From positions 124,001-188,000 of the forward strand of contig JAIXWD010000006.1 in NCBI GenBank assembly GCA_027482225.1: DNA of 64,000 bases, written 5' to 3'. The notes under the pieces are model-generated. The model saw only the letters and a list, made by a program, of their open reading frames with translations. It ran no database searches and had not been told where the DNA came from. A program made the translations under genes and the position numbers. This DNA is from Bacteroidota bacterium (GTDB lineage Bacteria > Bacteroidota > Bacteroidia > UKL13-3). Below are positions 46,943-56,476 of the stretch, piece by piece. Positions within the stretch are counted from its first letter, which is position 1, and each line of letters starts with the position of its first letter.

Positions 46943-48031
46943 TTAGTTGGTGCTATTATTTTGTTGTGTATTTTCTCGGTTGTTATTAATGGCTAATTGT
47001 TGGGCTACACGTTGTGCTACTTGCAAAAATAAGGACTTTGCCGGATTTAAGTCATCTAACACTGCCGGCATACCTTTATCTGCGCCTTCTCTTATGCCAG
47101 CCACTAATGGTATTTGTCCTAGTAAATTGGTATCAAATTGTTTGGCTATTTTGTCGCCTCCACCTTCTCCAAAAATATAATATTTATTAAGTGGTAATTC
47201 TTTTGGGGTGAACCAACTCATGTTTTCAACTACACCTAAAAAAGGAATTTTAGTTGGTAACATATCAAACATAGCTGCAGCTTTTATAGCATCGGCCACC
47301 GCTACATCTTGAGGTGTTGTTACCAATACAACGCCTGTTACTGGAATAATTTGCCCCATGGTTAAATGGATATCTCCTGTTCCAGGTGGCATATCCAGAA
47401 CTAAGTAATCTAAATCACCCCAAACGGTTTCATTTATAAACTGACGCAGTGCACTGCTTACCATCGGTCCACGCCAAACTACCGCTTGGTTTGGTTCAAT
47501 CATAAAACCAATGCTCATTAATTTTATTCCATGTCTTTCAACAGGAATCATATAGTTTTTCCCATCCACCACTTGCATTTCTGGTGTTTCATGTATGCCA
47601 AACATAATGGGCATACTTGGACCATAAATATCAGCATCAAGTAAACCTACTTTTGCCCCTAGTTCGCTTAATGCCAATGCTAAATTGCTTGATACCGTGC
47701 TTTTTCCTACACCTCCCTTGCCACTAACCACTGCAATAATATTTTTAACACCTGGTAAAACAAGTTTGTCTAATCTTGCTGTTAGCACATTGGCTTCAAA
47801 AATTACTTTTACTACAGCTTCTTCTGAAACATATTTTTTAATGGCTTCAATACAATCTTTTTCAATAACATCTTTCATTGGGCAAGCAGGTGTAGTTAGC
47901 ATTACTTTAAAAGTAATGTCGTTGCTGTTTACCTCAATATCTTTTATCATATTAAGCGTTACCAAATCCTTTTTTAAATCAGGTTCTTGAACGGTTGATA
48001 GTGCTTTTAAGACTTGTTCCTGCTTAGTCAT
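46943..48031 (-). CDS. Mrp/ApbC/NBP35-family P-loop ATPase (Fe-S carrier)
   Basis: The 362-residue protein has an N-terminal MIP18/DUF59 domain (EPDLKKDLVTLNMIKDI, CPMKDVIEKDC) and the deviant Walker A SGKGGVGKS (103-111). LDADIYGPSMP and LDMPPGTGDIHLT follow. Other Mrp proteins have a CxxC here for cluster bridging; in its place is ENMSWFTPKELPLNKYYIFG, without cysteines. I recall the same loss in other Bacteroidota Mrp proteins. The adjacent Nfu protein could supply the cluster. It is needed for Fe-S enzyme maturation. Confidence 0.92.
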   Translation of the reverse strand: MTKQEQVLKALSTVQEPDLKKDLVTLNMIKDIEVNSNDITFKVMLTTPACPMKDVIEKDCIEAIKKYVSEEAVVKVIFEANVLTARLDKLVLPGVKNIIAVVSGKGGVGKSTVSSNLALALSELGAKVGLLDADIYGPSMPIMFGIHETPEMQVVDGKNYMIPVERHGIKLMSIGFMIEPNQAVVWRGPMVSSALRQFINETVWGDLDYLVLDMPPGTGDIHLTMGQIIPVTGVVLVTTPQDVAVADAIKAAAMFDMLPTKIPFLGVVENMSWFTPKELPLNKYYIFGEGGGDKIAKQFDTNLLGQIPLVAGIREGADKGMPAVLDDLNPAKSLFLQVAQRVAQQLAINNNRENTQQNNSTN

Positions 48032-48185
48032 TGTTTATCTAGCAAATGAAATTGCAATTTAGCGTTTCATTTTGGTATTGATTGAATAAAATTTAGTTTA
48101 TTAATTTGTTAGTTAATTTATAATTATTTGTTATAACCTAATTCTGTCAGTTTTAAATTGATAAAAATACTCATGCAGTTTTGGG

Positions 48186-48193
48186 TAATTTTG
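48186..48193 (+). promoter_or_regulatory. -7 box of the DUF4403 gene
   Basis: TAATTTTG matches TAnnTTTG and is only 4 nt from the ATG at 48198, implying a leaderless mRNA. Confidence 0.4.
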
Positions 48194-48197
48194 TGCC

Positions 48198-49625
48198 ATG
48201 AAGTTACAACCTCGGTTTTTATTAATTGTTGCGCTGTTATTTTTTGTATTGGCTTGTAATACAACACATATTAAACCTCCTATACCATCAAACTTAAATT
48301 ATATAGAGCCATCCAAGCCAACTTCTTGTGTTACTTTACCAATTGTACTTGATCTAAATGCAATATCAAAAGATTTAAATGCGCTATATCTTGAAAAGTA
48401 TTATACCGATGATTCATATGAAAATAATAGTAATGATAATTTGAAAGTAATTGTTCTTAGAAGTGCCCCATTACATTTAAGTTCAATTGGTAATCATGTT
48501 TTTGTAACTGCACCCATGCGCATTGAGGGTAGTTATCGCATTAATAAAAAAGTATTGGGAATGAATGTTACCTATGACCAAGGATTTAAATTTAATTTAA
48601 CAGTTGATGTGCAAACTTTACCAGTTTTTGATAAAAATTGGAACCTGAAGCTGAATAGCAAAAGCAACATACGTTGGGAAGATTTGCCCAATTTTGAAGT
48701 GGCCGGATTACAAGTTGATTTCCCTAAAATGTTTGGTAAAATAATACAAGGTCAGGTTGATAAAATTACAACTCAGTTAGATCAAGAATTAACCAATTCT
48801 GTTGACTTAAGAAAAGTAGTTCATGATGGTTGGAAGCAAGCTATACAACCTATTCGTATTGATGCGGCAACAAATAGTTGGCTTATAATAAGGCCTAAGC
48901 AAGTTTTTTATACGCAATTAGAAGGGTATGATTCTTTGGCTAAATTCAATTTGGGGTTATATTCAGTTATAGAAATTGTGAGTGGTTATCAACCCTTAGC
49001 AGATACAATATCTGCACTTCCCAATTTGTATCAAACCAATAAGTTGGATGATAAAATAAACTTGATGCTAAATGTTCAAATCAGTTTCGACCAAATTAAT
49101 CAAACCATACAGCAACAATTAATTGGTAAAAGCATAAAACTCGAATCTAAAGAATATAACCTTGATATTTTGGATGCCAAAGTTTTTGGAAATACAGATA
49201 AAATTTTAATAGGGGTGAACGTAACAGGTAAGGTAAAAAGGGGAGTACTAGCCAAGAAAATTAAAGGCATAGTTTACTTTGAAGGAACACCAGTTTACAA
49301 TATTCAAAAACAAACCATCAGTGTTAAAAATTTCGATTTAAATATTCAAACCAAAGATATTTTGCTTAAATCAGCTTCTTGGCTCGCTAATTCCAAATTA
49401 TTTAAAAATAGTATTGAAAGTAAACTCGAATTTTCTATTGCCAAAGAGTTACAAGATGCAATTAAAATTGTTAACGAAGCGGTTAATAAACAATATGGAA
49501 AAAAACTACAATTTAATGGTGTTATTAATCAGATAACCCCAACCGATATATATGTTACACCTAATGCAGTGAGGGTAAACATTAAAGCGTTAGGAAAAAT
49601 AGGATTGAAATTAAATGGGTTTTAA
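48198..49625 (+). CDS. DUF4403 family lipoprotein
   Basis: The 475-residue protein has a lipoprotein signal (LLFFVLAC, Cys20). The body matches the DUF4403 pattern: SCVTLPIVLDLNAISKDLNALY early, then VLRSAPLHLSSIGNHVFVTAPM, NLKLNSKSNIRWEDLP, and near the end KNFDLNIQTKDILLKSASWLAN. The family is made of beta-rich lipid-binding-like tubes of unknown function in the envelope. It is monocistronic, between mrp (divergent) and the acyl-CoA dehydrogenase (convergent). Confidence 0.8.
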   Translation: MKLQPRFLLIVALLFFVLACNTTHIKPPIPSNLNYIEPSKPTSCVTLPIVLDLNAISKDLNALYLEKYYTDDSYENNSNDNLKVIVLRSAPLHLSSIGNHVFVTAPMRIEGSYRINKKVLGMNVTYDQGFKFNLTVDVQTLPVFDKNWNLKLNSKSNIRWEDLPNFEVAGLQVDFPKMFGKIIQGQVDKITTQLDQELTNSVDLRKVVHDGWKQAIQPIRIDAATNSWLIIRPKQVFYTQLEGYDSLAKFNLGLYSVIEIVSGYQPLADTISALPNLYQTNKLDDKINLMLNVQISFDQINQTIQQQLIGKSIKLESKEYNLDILDAKVFGNTDKILIGVNVTGKVKRGVLAKKIKGIVYFEGTPVYNIQKQTISVKNFDLNIQTKDILLKSASWLANSKLFKNSIESKLEFSIAKELQDAIKIVNEAVNKQYGKKLQFNGVINQITPTDIYVTPNAVRVNIKALGKIGLKLNGF

Positions 49626-49786
49626 AGTAGCAACCCTGTTTCACCAATTCTGGCCTTTATTTTTTTGTTACTAAATGATATACTGAAGGCAGCCCTTAAG
49701 TTTGCTTTTAATTATAATGCACATTGCTATGCTGCCATTTTATTTAGGTTGTTTTTTTTTGTTTAATGGTAGAAATTTAAAAACAA

Positions 49787-49820
49787 AAACGTCCACTCCA
49801 AAACCTTGAAGTGAACGTTT
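49787..49820 (-). terminator. Terminator of the short-chain acyl-CoA dehydrogenase gene
   Basis: AAACGTTCACT pairs with AGTGGACGTTT on the minus strand (one G-U), then TTGTTTTT. It lies 19 bp past the stop. Confidence 0.75.
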
Positions 49821-49838
49821 ATTTTATTTGTAATTTGA

Positions 49839-50978
49839 TTATTTTAAAATTTCGCGGCTAATAACTATTCGTTGTACCTCACTCGTACCCTCGTATATCT
49901 GAGTTATTTTAGCATCACGCATTAAACGCTCTACATGGTATTCTTTTACAAAACCATAACCACCATGAATTTGAACGGCTTCAGTTGTAACCCACATAGC
50001 AACTTCACTAGCAAAAACTTTTGCCATACTTCCTGCCATGTTATAGTCCAAACCATTATCTTTTAGCCAAGCAGCTTTCATAACCAATAAACGCGCAGCT
50101 TCAATTTGTGTAGCCATATCAGCCAATTTAAATTGAATTGCTTGGTGATGCATAATCTCTTTGCCAAATGCTTTGCGTTGTTTTGAATATGCTAATGCTA
50201 ACTCATAGGCGCCACTTGCAATACCCAATGCTTGAGCGGCAATACCTATACGTCCACCTGTTAATGTTTTCATTGCAAATTTAAACCCGAATCCGTCTTC
50301 ACCTATGCGGTTTTCTTTAGGGACTTTTACATCTTGAAACATGATAGAGTGAGTATCACTTCCGCGTATACCCATTTTATCTTCTTTTTTACCTACAGTA
50401 ACACCTGGTGTGTTTTTTTCTACTATAAAGGCGTTGATGCCTTTGTGTTTTTTCTCAACGTCTGTTTGAGCAATTACCAAATAATAAGTAGCTGTATTTC
50501 CATTGGTAATCCAATTCTTAGTACCATTTAATAAGTAATGATCTCCCATGTCAATAGCTGTGGTACTTTGACTTGTTGCATCACTACCTGCTTCAGGCTC
50601 ACTTAGTAAAAATGCGCCATGGCATTTACCACTAGCCATAGGTACTAAGTATTTTTGTTTCTGTTCTTCGTTACCGAAGTTTTCTAAACCCCAGCAAACT
50701 AAAGAGTTATTAACCGAAACAACAACTGAGGCTGATGCATCAATTTTAGATAATTCTTCCATAGCCAATACATAAGAAACTGTATCCATTCCAGAGCCTC
50801 CGTATTTAGGATCAACCATCATTCCTAAAAAGCCTAGTTCGCCTAGTTTTTTAATCTGCTCTGTAGGGAATTCTTGTTTATTATCACGCTCAATAACTTC
50901 AGGTAATAATTCGGTCTGTGCAAAGTCACGTGCAGCTTGTTGTACTGATAAATGTTCTTCGGTTAATTCAAAGTTCAT
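49839..50978 (-). CDS. Short-chain acyl-CoA dehydrogenase (butyryl-CoA dehydrogenase-like)
   Basis: The 379-residue length is typical. It has LGFLGMMVDPKYGGSGMD, AFLLSEPEAGSDATS (FAD contact), NWITNGNTATYYLVIAQT, RIGIAAQALGIASGAYELA, and the catalytic Glu363 in AKITQIYEGTSEVQRI. QIHGGYGFVKEYHVERLMRDA is the flavin-proximal C-terminal signature. It carries out the first beta-oxidation step and passes electrons to ETF. No other beta-oxidation gene is next to it. Confidence 0.93.
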   Translation of the reverse strand: MNFELTEEHLSVQQAARDFAQTELLPEVIERDNKQEFPTEQIKKLGELGFLGMMVDPKYGGSGMDTVSYVLAMEELSKIDASASVVVSVNNSLVCWGLENFGNEEQKQKYLVPMASGKCHGAFLLSEPEAGSDATSQSTTAIDMGDHYLLNGTKNWITNGNTATYYLVIAQTDVEKKHKGINAFIVEKNTPGVTVGKKEDKMGIRGSDTHSIMFQDVKVPKENRIGEDGFGFKFAMKTLTGGRIGIAAQALGIASGAYELALAYSKQRKAFGKEIMHHQAIQFKLADMATQIEAARLLVMKAAWLKDNGLDYNMAGSMAKVFASEVAMWVTTEAVQIHGGYGFVKEYHVERLMRDAKITQIYEGTSEVQRIVISREILK

Positions 50979-51001
50979 AACTTGTTGTTTTAAAAGTGTG
51001 G

Positions 51002-51009
51002 CGAAAATA
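51002..51009 (-). promoter_or_regulatory. Variant -7 box of the acyl-CoA dehydrogenase gene
   Basis: The minus strand has TATTTTCG, followed by CCAC, 23 nt before the ATG at 50978. Confidence 0.3.
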
Positions 51010-51320
51010 CTCCTTCGTAACTACAATATCAAAATAGTATTTAAATTTTGGATTGATTTTAACTAAATCCTGCATCAAAGATTATGAATTGAATAAGTGT
51101 ATGTTATTAAATTCTCATGTTTGGGCCTAATAACAAACACAGCATTAAATCTAAGCCAGATAGATGGTAAAAACCAACAAAATCCAATTCTTTGTTCTGA
51201 TACGTTACTGTTCTTAATACTTTTTTAAATTAATTTTATCTTTAATATTAAGAAACACCTTAATGCGTATAGTTGTTTTAACAACTTTTATCATAAAGTG
51301 GCTTATCATGTTACAAAGTA

Positions 51321-51328
51321 TATCTTTG
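51321..51328 (+). promoter_or_regulatory. -7 box of the trans-sulfuration gene
   Basis: TATCTTTG, followed by CC, is a full TAnnTTTG match, 21 nt before the ATG at 51350. No -33 TTG is evident. Confidence 0.5.
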
Positions 51329-51349
51329 CCTTAGCAATTAAAATTTAAG

Positions 51350-52507
51350 ATGAAAGGAACCGAAAAATTAGGATTTGGCACCAGAGCTATACATGCCGGA
51401 CAAGAGCCTGATCCAACTACTGGTGCTGTAATGACACCAATATACCAAACAAGTACATTTTGGCAAGAAAGTCCCGGTAAACATAAAGGCTATGCATATG
51501 CACGTGGTAAAAACCCAACACGCACAGCGTTGGAAAATTGTTTAGCAGCCCTAGAAAATGCAAATCATGGCTTATGTTTTAGTAGTGGAATGGGTGCTAC
51601 CGATGCAGTAGTAAAACTCCTACGACCAGGTGATGAAGTAATAACAGGAAACGATTTATATGGCGGAACCTATCGCATGTTTACCAAGGTGTTTGCTAAT
51701 TTTGGTATCAAATTTCATTTTATTGATTTATATGATGCAAACAATATAAATAACTACATCAACGACAATACCAAGCTTATTTGGGTTGAAACACCAACTA
51801 ACCCTACCATGCAAATTGTTGATATTACGGCTTGCGCTGCGATTTCCAAAAAACATAATTTGATGCTTGCTGTTGATAATACTTTTGCCTCTCCATACTT
51901 ACAAAATCCATTAGATTTAGGTGCAGATATTGTTATGCACAGTGTTACTAAATACCTTGGCGGACACAGTGATGTTGTGATGGGCGCATTAATCACAAAT
52001 GATGATAAAATTCATGAGCAATTGGCATTTATACACAACAGTTGTGGTGCTACACCAGGTCCTCAAGATGCGTTTTTGGTATTACGCGGTTTAAAAACAT
52101 TGCATTTGCGTATGAAAGCGCATTGTGAAAATGGTCGTGAAATCGCACATTTTTTGCGTAATCATCCTAAAATTGAAAAAGTATATTGGCCAGGTTTTAC
52201 TGATCATCCAAACCATGAGATTGCTAAAAAGCAAATGCGTGATTTTGGTGGTATGATTTCCATTGTGCTTAAAGATGCAGACTTACAGGAAACGTTTCGT
52301 ATTGCATCTAATTTCAAGGTATTTACATTGGCAGAAAGTTTAGGTGGAGTTGAGAGTCTAATTAATCATCCTGCAACAATGACGCACGCGAGTATTCCAA
52401 AAGAAGAACGTGAAAAGGCTGGTGTTGTTGATAGCTTATTACGCTTAAGTGTAGGCGTTGAAGATTTAACTGATTTGATGGATGATTTGAAACGAGCGCT
52501 TAGTTAA
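51350..52507 (+). CDS. Cystathionine gamma-synthase/beta- or gamma-lyase (trans-sulfuration PLP enzyme)
   Basis: The 385-residue protein has the Cys/Met metabolism PLP signatures: GFGTRAIHAGQEPDPTTGAV, YAYARGKNPTR, CFSSGMGATDAVVKLL, and the PLP lysine Lys201 in SVTKYLGGHSDVVMGA. The C-terminus has ESLGGVESLINHPATMTHAS and LLRLSVGVEDLTDL. Gamma-synthase and gamma-lyase activities cannot be separated by eye. It serves methionine or cysteine synthesis. It is monocistronic, with a terminator after it. Confidence 0.9.
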   Translation: MKGTEKLGFGTRAIHAGQEPDPTTGAVMTPIYQTSTFWQESPGKHKGYAYARGKNPTRTALENCLAALENANHGLCFSSGMGATDAVVKLLRPGDEVITGNDLYGGTYRMFTKVFANFGIKFHFIDLYDANNINNYINDNTKLIWVETPTNPTMQIVDITACAAISKKHNLMLAVDNTFASPYLQNPLDLGADIVMHSVTKYLGGHSDVVMGALITNDDKIHEQLAFIHNSCGATPGPQDAFLVLRGLKTLHLRMKAHCENGREIAHFLRNHPKIEKVYWPGFTDHPNHEIAKKQMRDFGGMISIVLKDADLQETFRIASNFKVFTLAESLGGVESLINHPATMTHASIPKEEREKAGVVDSLLRLSVGVEDLTDLMDDLKRALS

Positions 52508-52530
52508 TATCATCATTTAAATTAGAAAAG

Positions 52531-52566
52531 AAGGCTACTGGGTATAAAATACTGGTAGCCTTTTTG
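52531..52566 (+). terminator. Terminator after the trans-sulfuration gene
   Basis: AAGGCTAC at 52531 pairs with GTAGCCTT at 52555-52562. An inner GGTAT/ATACT stem and T5 tail complete it. Confidence 0.75.
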
Positions 52567-52719
52567 CATTTTAGGTATTCATATTTTATTCGGACCAATA
52601 CACCTTTATTATTTGAGGGTTTAAATCATTTGATGATTGGTAATGTATTATATTTAACATAAATAATTTAAACAATACCATGCTAATTTATAAAATTAAA
52701 AGAGTAGGTTTTACTTTAT

Positions 52720-52756
52720 AAAAAAGGCTGTTACGGATTAACGAAACAGCCTTTTG
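52720..52756 (-). terminator. Terminator of typA
   Basis: AAAAGGCTGTT pairs with AACAGCCTTTT, 22 bp past the typA stop. On the minus strand it runs into T6. Confidence 0.8.
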
Positions 52757-52777
52757 TTGTAATAAATTATAATTTGT

Positions 52778-54589
52778 TTAACTACTTTGAGATGAGTTTT
52801 TAAAGCGTTTACGCTCATTTTCTTCTAAGTGTATTTTTCGTAAACGTAAAGATTGAGGCGTGATTTCAACATACTCATCACCTTGGATATATTCCATACA
52901 TTCTTCTAAACTCATGTTAATTTTAGGTGCAATACGAGTTTTATCATCCGAACCTGAAGCACGCATGTTGGTTAATTTTTTCTCTTTGGTGATGTTTACC
53001 ACTAAGTCGTCTTGGCGGTTGTTTTCGCCAATAATCTGGCCCATATATATTTGGTCTCCTGCTTCAACAAAGAAATTACCTCTGTCTTGCAATTTATCAA
53101 TTGAATAAGCAATGGCAGTACCTTGTTCACCACTAATCATTACACCAGCCAAACGGCTAGGGATAGAACCTTTCCATGGTTCAAAAGCTTTGAAACGATG
53201 TGCCATAATAGCCTCACCTGCAGTAGCCGTTAATATGTTGTTACGTAATCCAATTATACCTCTTGATGGAATTTCAAATTCTAAGTGAATTAAATCGCCT
53301 TTAGGCTCCATTACCAACATATCGCCTTTACGTTGACTTACCAATTCAATCACTTTTCCAGATGATGTTTCAGGTACATCAACCGTAAGGATTTCTATTG
53401 GTTCACATTTAACGCCATCAATTTCTTTTACAATTACCTGTGGCTGGCCAATTTGAAGTTCATAACCTTCACGCCTCATGGTTTCAATTAAAACCGATAA
53501 ATGAAGAATACCACGTCCATAAACTAAATATGAATCTGCAGCACCTGTTTCTTCAACGCGTAGTGCTAAGTTTTTTTCTAGTTCTTTAAATAAACGATCG
53601 CGTAAATGGCGAGAGGTTACAAACTTACCTTCTTTGCCAAAAAACGGAGAGTTATTGATGCAGAACAACATGTTCATGGTTGGCTCATCAATATTAATTG
53701 GAGTTAAACCTTCAGGGTTTTCAAAATCAGCAACAGTATCGCCAATTTCAAAACCTTCAATACCCATAAGGGCGCATATATCGCCACCATGAGCTTCTTC
53801 TACTTTCATTTTACCCAAGCCTTCAAATGTGTATAGTTCTTTTACGCGAGATTTTTGGATTGAACCATCGCGCTTAACTAAACTTATGGGTTGGTTTACT
53901 TTGATGTTGCCACGTAAGATACGACCAATGGCAATACGACCAGTAAATGATGAATAATCTAATGAAGTAATTTGCATCTGCAGATTTCCTTCTTCTACAT
54001 GTGGAGCAGGAATTTCTGTAAGAATATCATCTAATAATGAAGTGAAATCTGTTGTTGGATTTTTCCAATCGCGTCCCATCCAACCTTGCTTTGAACTGCC
54101 ATAAATGGTATGGAAGTTTAACTGTTCTTCAGTTGCATCAAGGTTAAAGAATAAATCAAAAACTTGGTCATGGATTTCATCCGGACGACAGTTTGGTTTA
54201 TCTACTTTATTAATTACTACAATAGGTTTTTTACCTAAGCTTAATGCTTTTTGTAATACAAAACGTGTTTGAGGCATAGGGCCTTCAAAGGCATCAACCA
54301 ATAATAATACACCATCAGCCATGTTCAATACACGCTCCACTTCACCACCAAAATCCGCGTGACCAGGAGTGTCAATAATGTTGATTTTTGTTCCTTTGTA
54401 ATTTACTGAGATATTTTTTGCAAGAATGGTAATTCCACGCTCGCGCTCTAAATCATTGTTATCAAGAATTAAATCACCGGTTTGCTGGTTCTCACGAAAA
54501 ATTTGTGTTTGATGAATGATTTTGTCAACCAGTGTAGTTTTACCGTGGTCAACGTGGGCAATAATTGCTATGTTTCTGATATTCTGCAT
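52778..54589 (-). CDS. typA: Ribosome-associated GTPase TypA/BipA
   Basis: The 603-residue length is normal. G motifs are AHVDHGKTTL, RERGITILAKN, DTPGHADFGGEVER and NKVDK. The EF-G-like domains and the TypA C-terminal domain follow (EMRASGSDDKTR-like KLTNMRASGSDDKTRIAP and EYVEITPQSLRLRK). It binds 70S ribosomes and helps large-subunit assembly and stress adaptation. The ATG at 54589 gives the usual MQNIRNIAIIAHVDHG; a GTG at 54595 adds only two residues. Confidence 0.96.
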   Translation of the reverse strand: MQNIRNIAIIAHVDHGKTTLVDKIIHQTQIFRENQQTGDLILDNNDLERERGITILAKNISVNYKGTKINIIDTPGHADFGGEVERVLNMADGVLLLVDAFEGPMPQTRFVLQKALSLGKKPIVVINKVDKPNCRPDEIHDQVFDLFFNLDATEEQLNFHTIYGSSKQGWMGRDWKNPTTDFTSLLDDILTEIPAPHVEEGNLQMQITSLDYSSFTGRIAIGRILRGNIKVNQPISLVKRDGSIQKSRVKELYTFEGLGKMKVEEAHGGDICALMGIEGFEIGDTVADFENPEGLTPINIDEPTMNMLFCINNSPFFGKEGKFVTSRHLRDRLFKELEKNLALRVEETGAADSYLVYGRGILHLSVLIETMRREGYELQIGQPQVIVKEIDGVKCEPIEILTVDVPETSSGKVIELVSQRKGDMLVMEPKGDLIHLEFEIPSRGIIGLRNNILTATAGEAIMAHRFKAFEPWKGSIPSRLAGVMISGEQGTAIAYSIDKLQDRGNFFVEAGDQIYMGQIIGENNRQDDLVVNITKEKKLTNMRASGSDDKTRIAPKINMSLEECMEYIQGDEYVEITPQSLRLRKIHLEENERKRFKNSSQSS

Positions 54590-54608
54590 GTGCACTTTTA
54601 AATGGGTG

Positions 54609-54616
54609 CAAAAGTA
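54609..54616 (-). promoter_or_regulatory. -7 box of typA
   Basis: The minus strand has TACTTTTG, followed by CACCC, a full TAnnTTTG match 19 nt before the ATG at 54589. Confidence 0.5.
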
Positions 54617-54696
54617 GATAAATAAAATGTATTATCTGCAACTTAACAGTTACTTAAAACTAAAATAATGTATAAGCTCAACGTGGGCGCGAGTTG

Positions 54697-56115
54697 CTAA
54701 TGATTGGATTCTTGCGTATTATTACTGTCGATGCCTTGTTTTTGTAAAATTTGCTGTACTTTCTTACCATAAAAAGCCAAATACCCAAAACACAAAACGG
54801 CTATCCAATAGCTTTGGTGAATACCAATTGATGGTAAATCTGCCAAATAGCCTTGTAATGGTGGAATTATAGCGCCACCAAAAATCATCATAATTAAAAA
54901 GGCAGAACCTTGGCCGGTAAATTTTCCTAGACCGGAAATCGCTAAACTGAAAATACAAGGCCACAGAACTGAACAAGCTAATCCTCCACTGATAAAAGCA
55001 TACATAGCAGTTTGTCCAGTAGTGAAAATACCAATCAGCATGGCCATCAATCCTAATAAACTAAATAATATAAGTGATAAAGCTTGTTTCTCGGACGATA
55101 ACCAATTGATGATAATCATTGCTAAAATTGGAAGAGCATAAATATACATGTTACTGATGTCGTTTCCGTTTAGTTTATTTACCAATAGGATTAAACCGAA
55201 TGCCAAAAACGGAACCACAACACTTAAAACTTGTTTCGTAAATTTTTGTAAGCCAAATGCACTAACAGCTCCAGTCCATCTACCAATCATTAAACTTCCC
55301 CAATATAAAGAGATAAATGGAGCCAGCTGAGATTCGTTGTAACCACCAAATTCGGGTAGTTTTAACAAGGCACCCATGTTACTTTGTATAGATACCTCAA
55401 CTCCTACATATACAAATATGGCCAACATCCCTAGGGTAAGTTGTGGGAATTTTAACGCTCCAAATTCTTGTTCTTTCGATTCACCCTCAATAGGTGTGTG
55501 TTCAGTTCCAGTAATATAGAAAAATATCATCATCACAGTAAACATTGCTGCCACAATTAAATATAATTGATTTATCGAAGTGATTGATGCTGAACCATCG
55601 CCTGATAGTTGGCCGAATAATAGATAACTAACAATAATGGGTCCAAGTGTTGTTCCTAATGAATTAATTCCACCTGCAAGGTTTAATCGGTGAGCGCCAG
55701 TTTCTGGAGTGCCTAAACTTACAGCATAAGGTTGTGCTGATGTTTGCTGTAAACTAAATCCTAAAGCAACAATAAAAAATGAAGTTAAAATAAAACCAAA
55801 CGAACCAGCATTAACTGAAGGTATTATAGCGAGTGCCCCAATTGTTGAGATAAACAAGCCAAGAATTATTCCTTTTTTATATCCTATTCGGTTTAATAAG
55901 TCGTTGCCATTTATACGTGAGTAAATAAATAATAGTAATGATCCAATAAAGTAACCACCGTAAAAAGTTAAATCTACTAACTGACTTTGAAATTGAGTTA
56001 AGCTGAAATGTTTTTTGCAGAACGGAATAAATATACCATTAGATGCGGCTATAAATCCCCAGAAAAAAAATACGGTTATTAAAGTATACAGTTGGCTTTG
56101 TTTTGATTTACTCAT
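54697..56115 (-). CDS. Sugar MFS transporter (FucP/glucose-galactose type)
   Basis: The 472-residue protein has about twelve transmembrane helices. FucP-family features are FFFWGFIAASNGIFIPF (TM1), LTQFQSQLVDLTFYGGYFIGSL, and TSAQPYAVSLGTPETGAHRLNLAGGINSLGTTLGP. The second half has YVGVEVSIQSNMGALL. It is a proton-sugar symporter of the inner membrane; the sugar may be fucose, glucose, galactose or GlcNAc. The ATG at 56115 was chosen because the frame upstream is rich in Tyr/Phe and starts in a repeat region. Confidence 0.9.
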   Translation of the reverse strand: MSKSKQSQLYTLITVFFFWGFIAASNGIFIPFCKKHFSLTQFQSQLVDLTFYGGYFIGSLLLFIYSRINGNDLLNRIGYKKGIILGLFISTIGALAIIPSVNAGSFGFILTSFFIVALGFSLQQTSAQPYAVSLGTPETGAHRLNLAGGINSLGTTLGPIIVSYLLFGQLSGDGSASITSINQLYLIVAAMFTVMMIFFYITGTEHTPIEGESKEQEFGALKFPQLTLGMLAIFVYVGVEVSIQSNMGALLKLPEFGGYNESQLAPFISLYWGSLMIGRWTGAVSAFGLQKFTKQVLSVVVPFLAFGLILLVNKLNGNDISNMYIYALPILAMIIINWLSSEKQALSLILFSLLGLMAMLIGIFTTGQTAMYAFISGGLACSVLWPCIFSLAISGLGKFTGQGSAFLIMMIFGGAIIPPLQGYLADLPSIGIHQSYWIAVLCFGYLAFYGKKVQQILQKQGIDSNNTQESNH

Positions 56116-56120
56116 GAGGT

Positions 56121-56128
56121 CGAATATA
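56121..56128 (-). promoter_or_regulatory. Variant -7 box of the sugar transporter
   Basis: The minus strand has TATATTCG, followed by ACCTC and the ATG, a 5-nt gap. This again suggests a leaderless mRNA. Confidence 0.35.
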
Positions 56129-56233
56129 TAAAAAAAGTAATAACTTGTTTGAGTCGAATAAATTCGAAACACTTTCGACTCTTGATTACCTTACTCATTA
56201 TTTTTTCGAAACCACCACCCCGGCTTTCAGCCA

Positions 56234-56252
56234 CCCCTCCTGCAAGGAGGGG
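56234..56252. repeat. GC-rich palindromic repeat, 8-bp stem
   Basis: CCCCTCCT and AGGAGGGG pair around GCA. It is GC-rich inside an otherwise AT-rich intergenic region. Similar palindromes are dispersed in Bacteroidota genomes, from memory. Confidence 0.5.
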
Positions 56253-56325
56253 AGCGCGTCCACACTAAAATTTAACCTAATAAATAAAGTATTGTTTAGT
56301 CCAAAAACTATCGATGGTAAGTGCT

Positions 56326-56344
56326 GCTCCCCTCTTGGGGGAGC
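56326..56344. repeat. GC-rich palindromic repeat, 7-bp stem
   Basis: GCTCCCC and GGGGAGC pair around TCTTG. It is a second GC-rich hairpin about 90 bp from the first and may be the other end of one element. Confidence 0.5.
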
Positions 56345-56460
56345 TGTTGTGTGTTGGTCTTGCTTGGCCACGAATGAGGGGTATTTATTTTCTTGAATGA
56401 GTTTTCATTTTAACGACTCCGACTCATCGACTTTGGTGGTGACCATAGCCTCAGTATTTG

Positions 56461-56476
56461 CCCCGAGTACTCGGGG
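56461..56476. repeat. 16-bp perfect palindrome
   Basis: CCCCGAGTACTCGGGG is self-complementary with no loop, and is followed by TATCGAG. Confidence 0.5.

Larger units (their letters stand above)
50979..51349. other. 371-bp divergent intergenic region
   Basis: It separates the acyl-CoA dehydrogenase and trans-sulfuration genes, with a -7 box at each end. I looked for a SAM riboswitch because of the sulfur-metabolism gene, but see no S-box-like conserved stems. The rest is AT-rich without recognisable structure. Confidence 0.5.

Noticed and set aside
50979-51349. SAM riboswitch before the trans-sulfuration gene
   Set aside because: I found no S-box-like conserved stems or junction sequences, only a -7 box close to the start.
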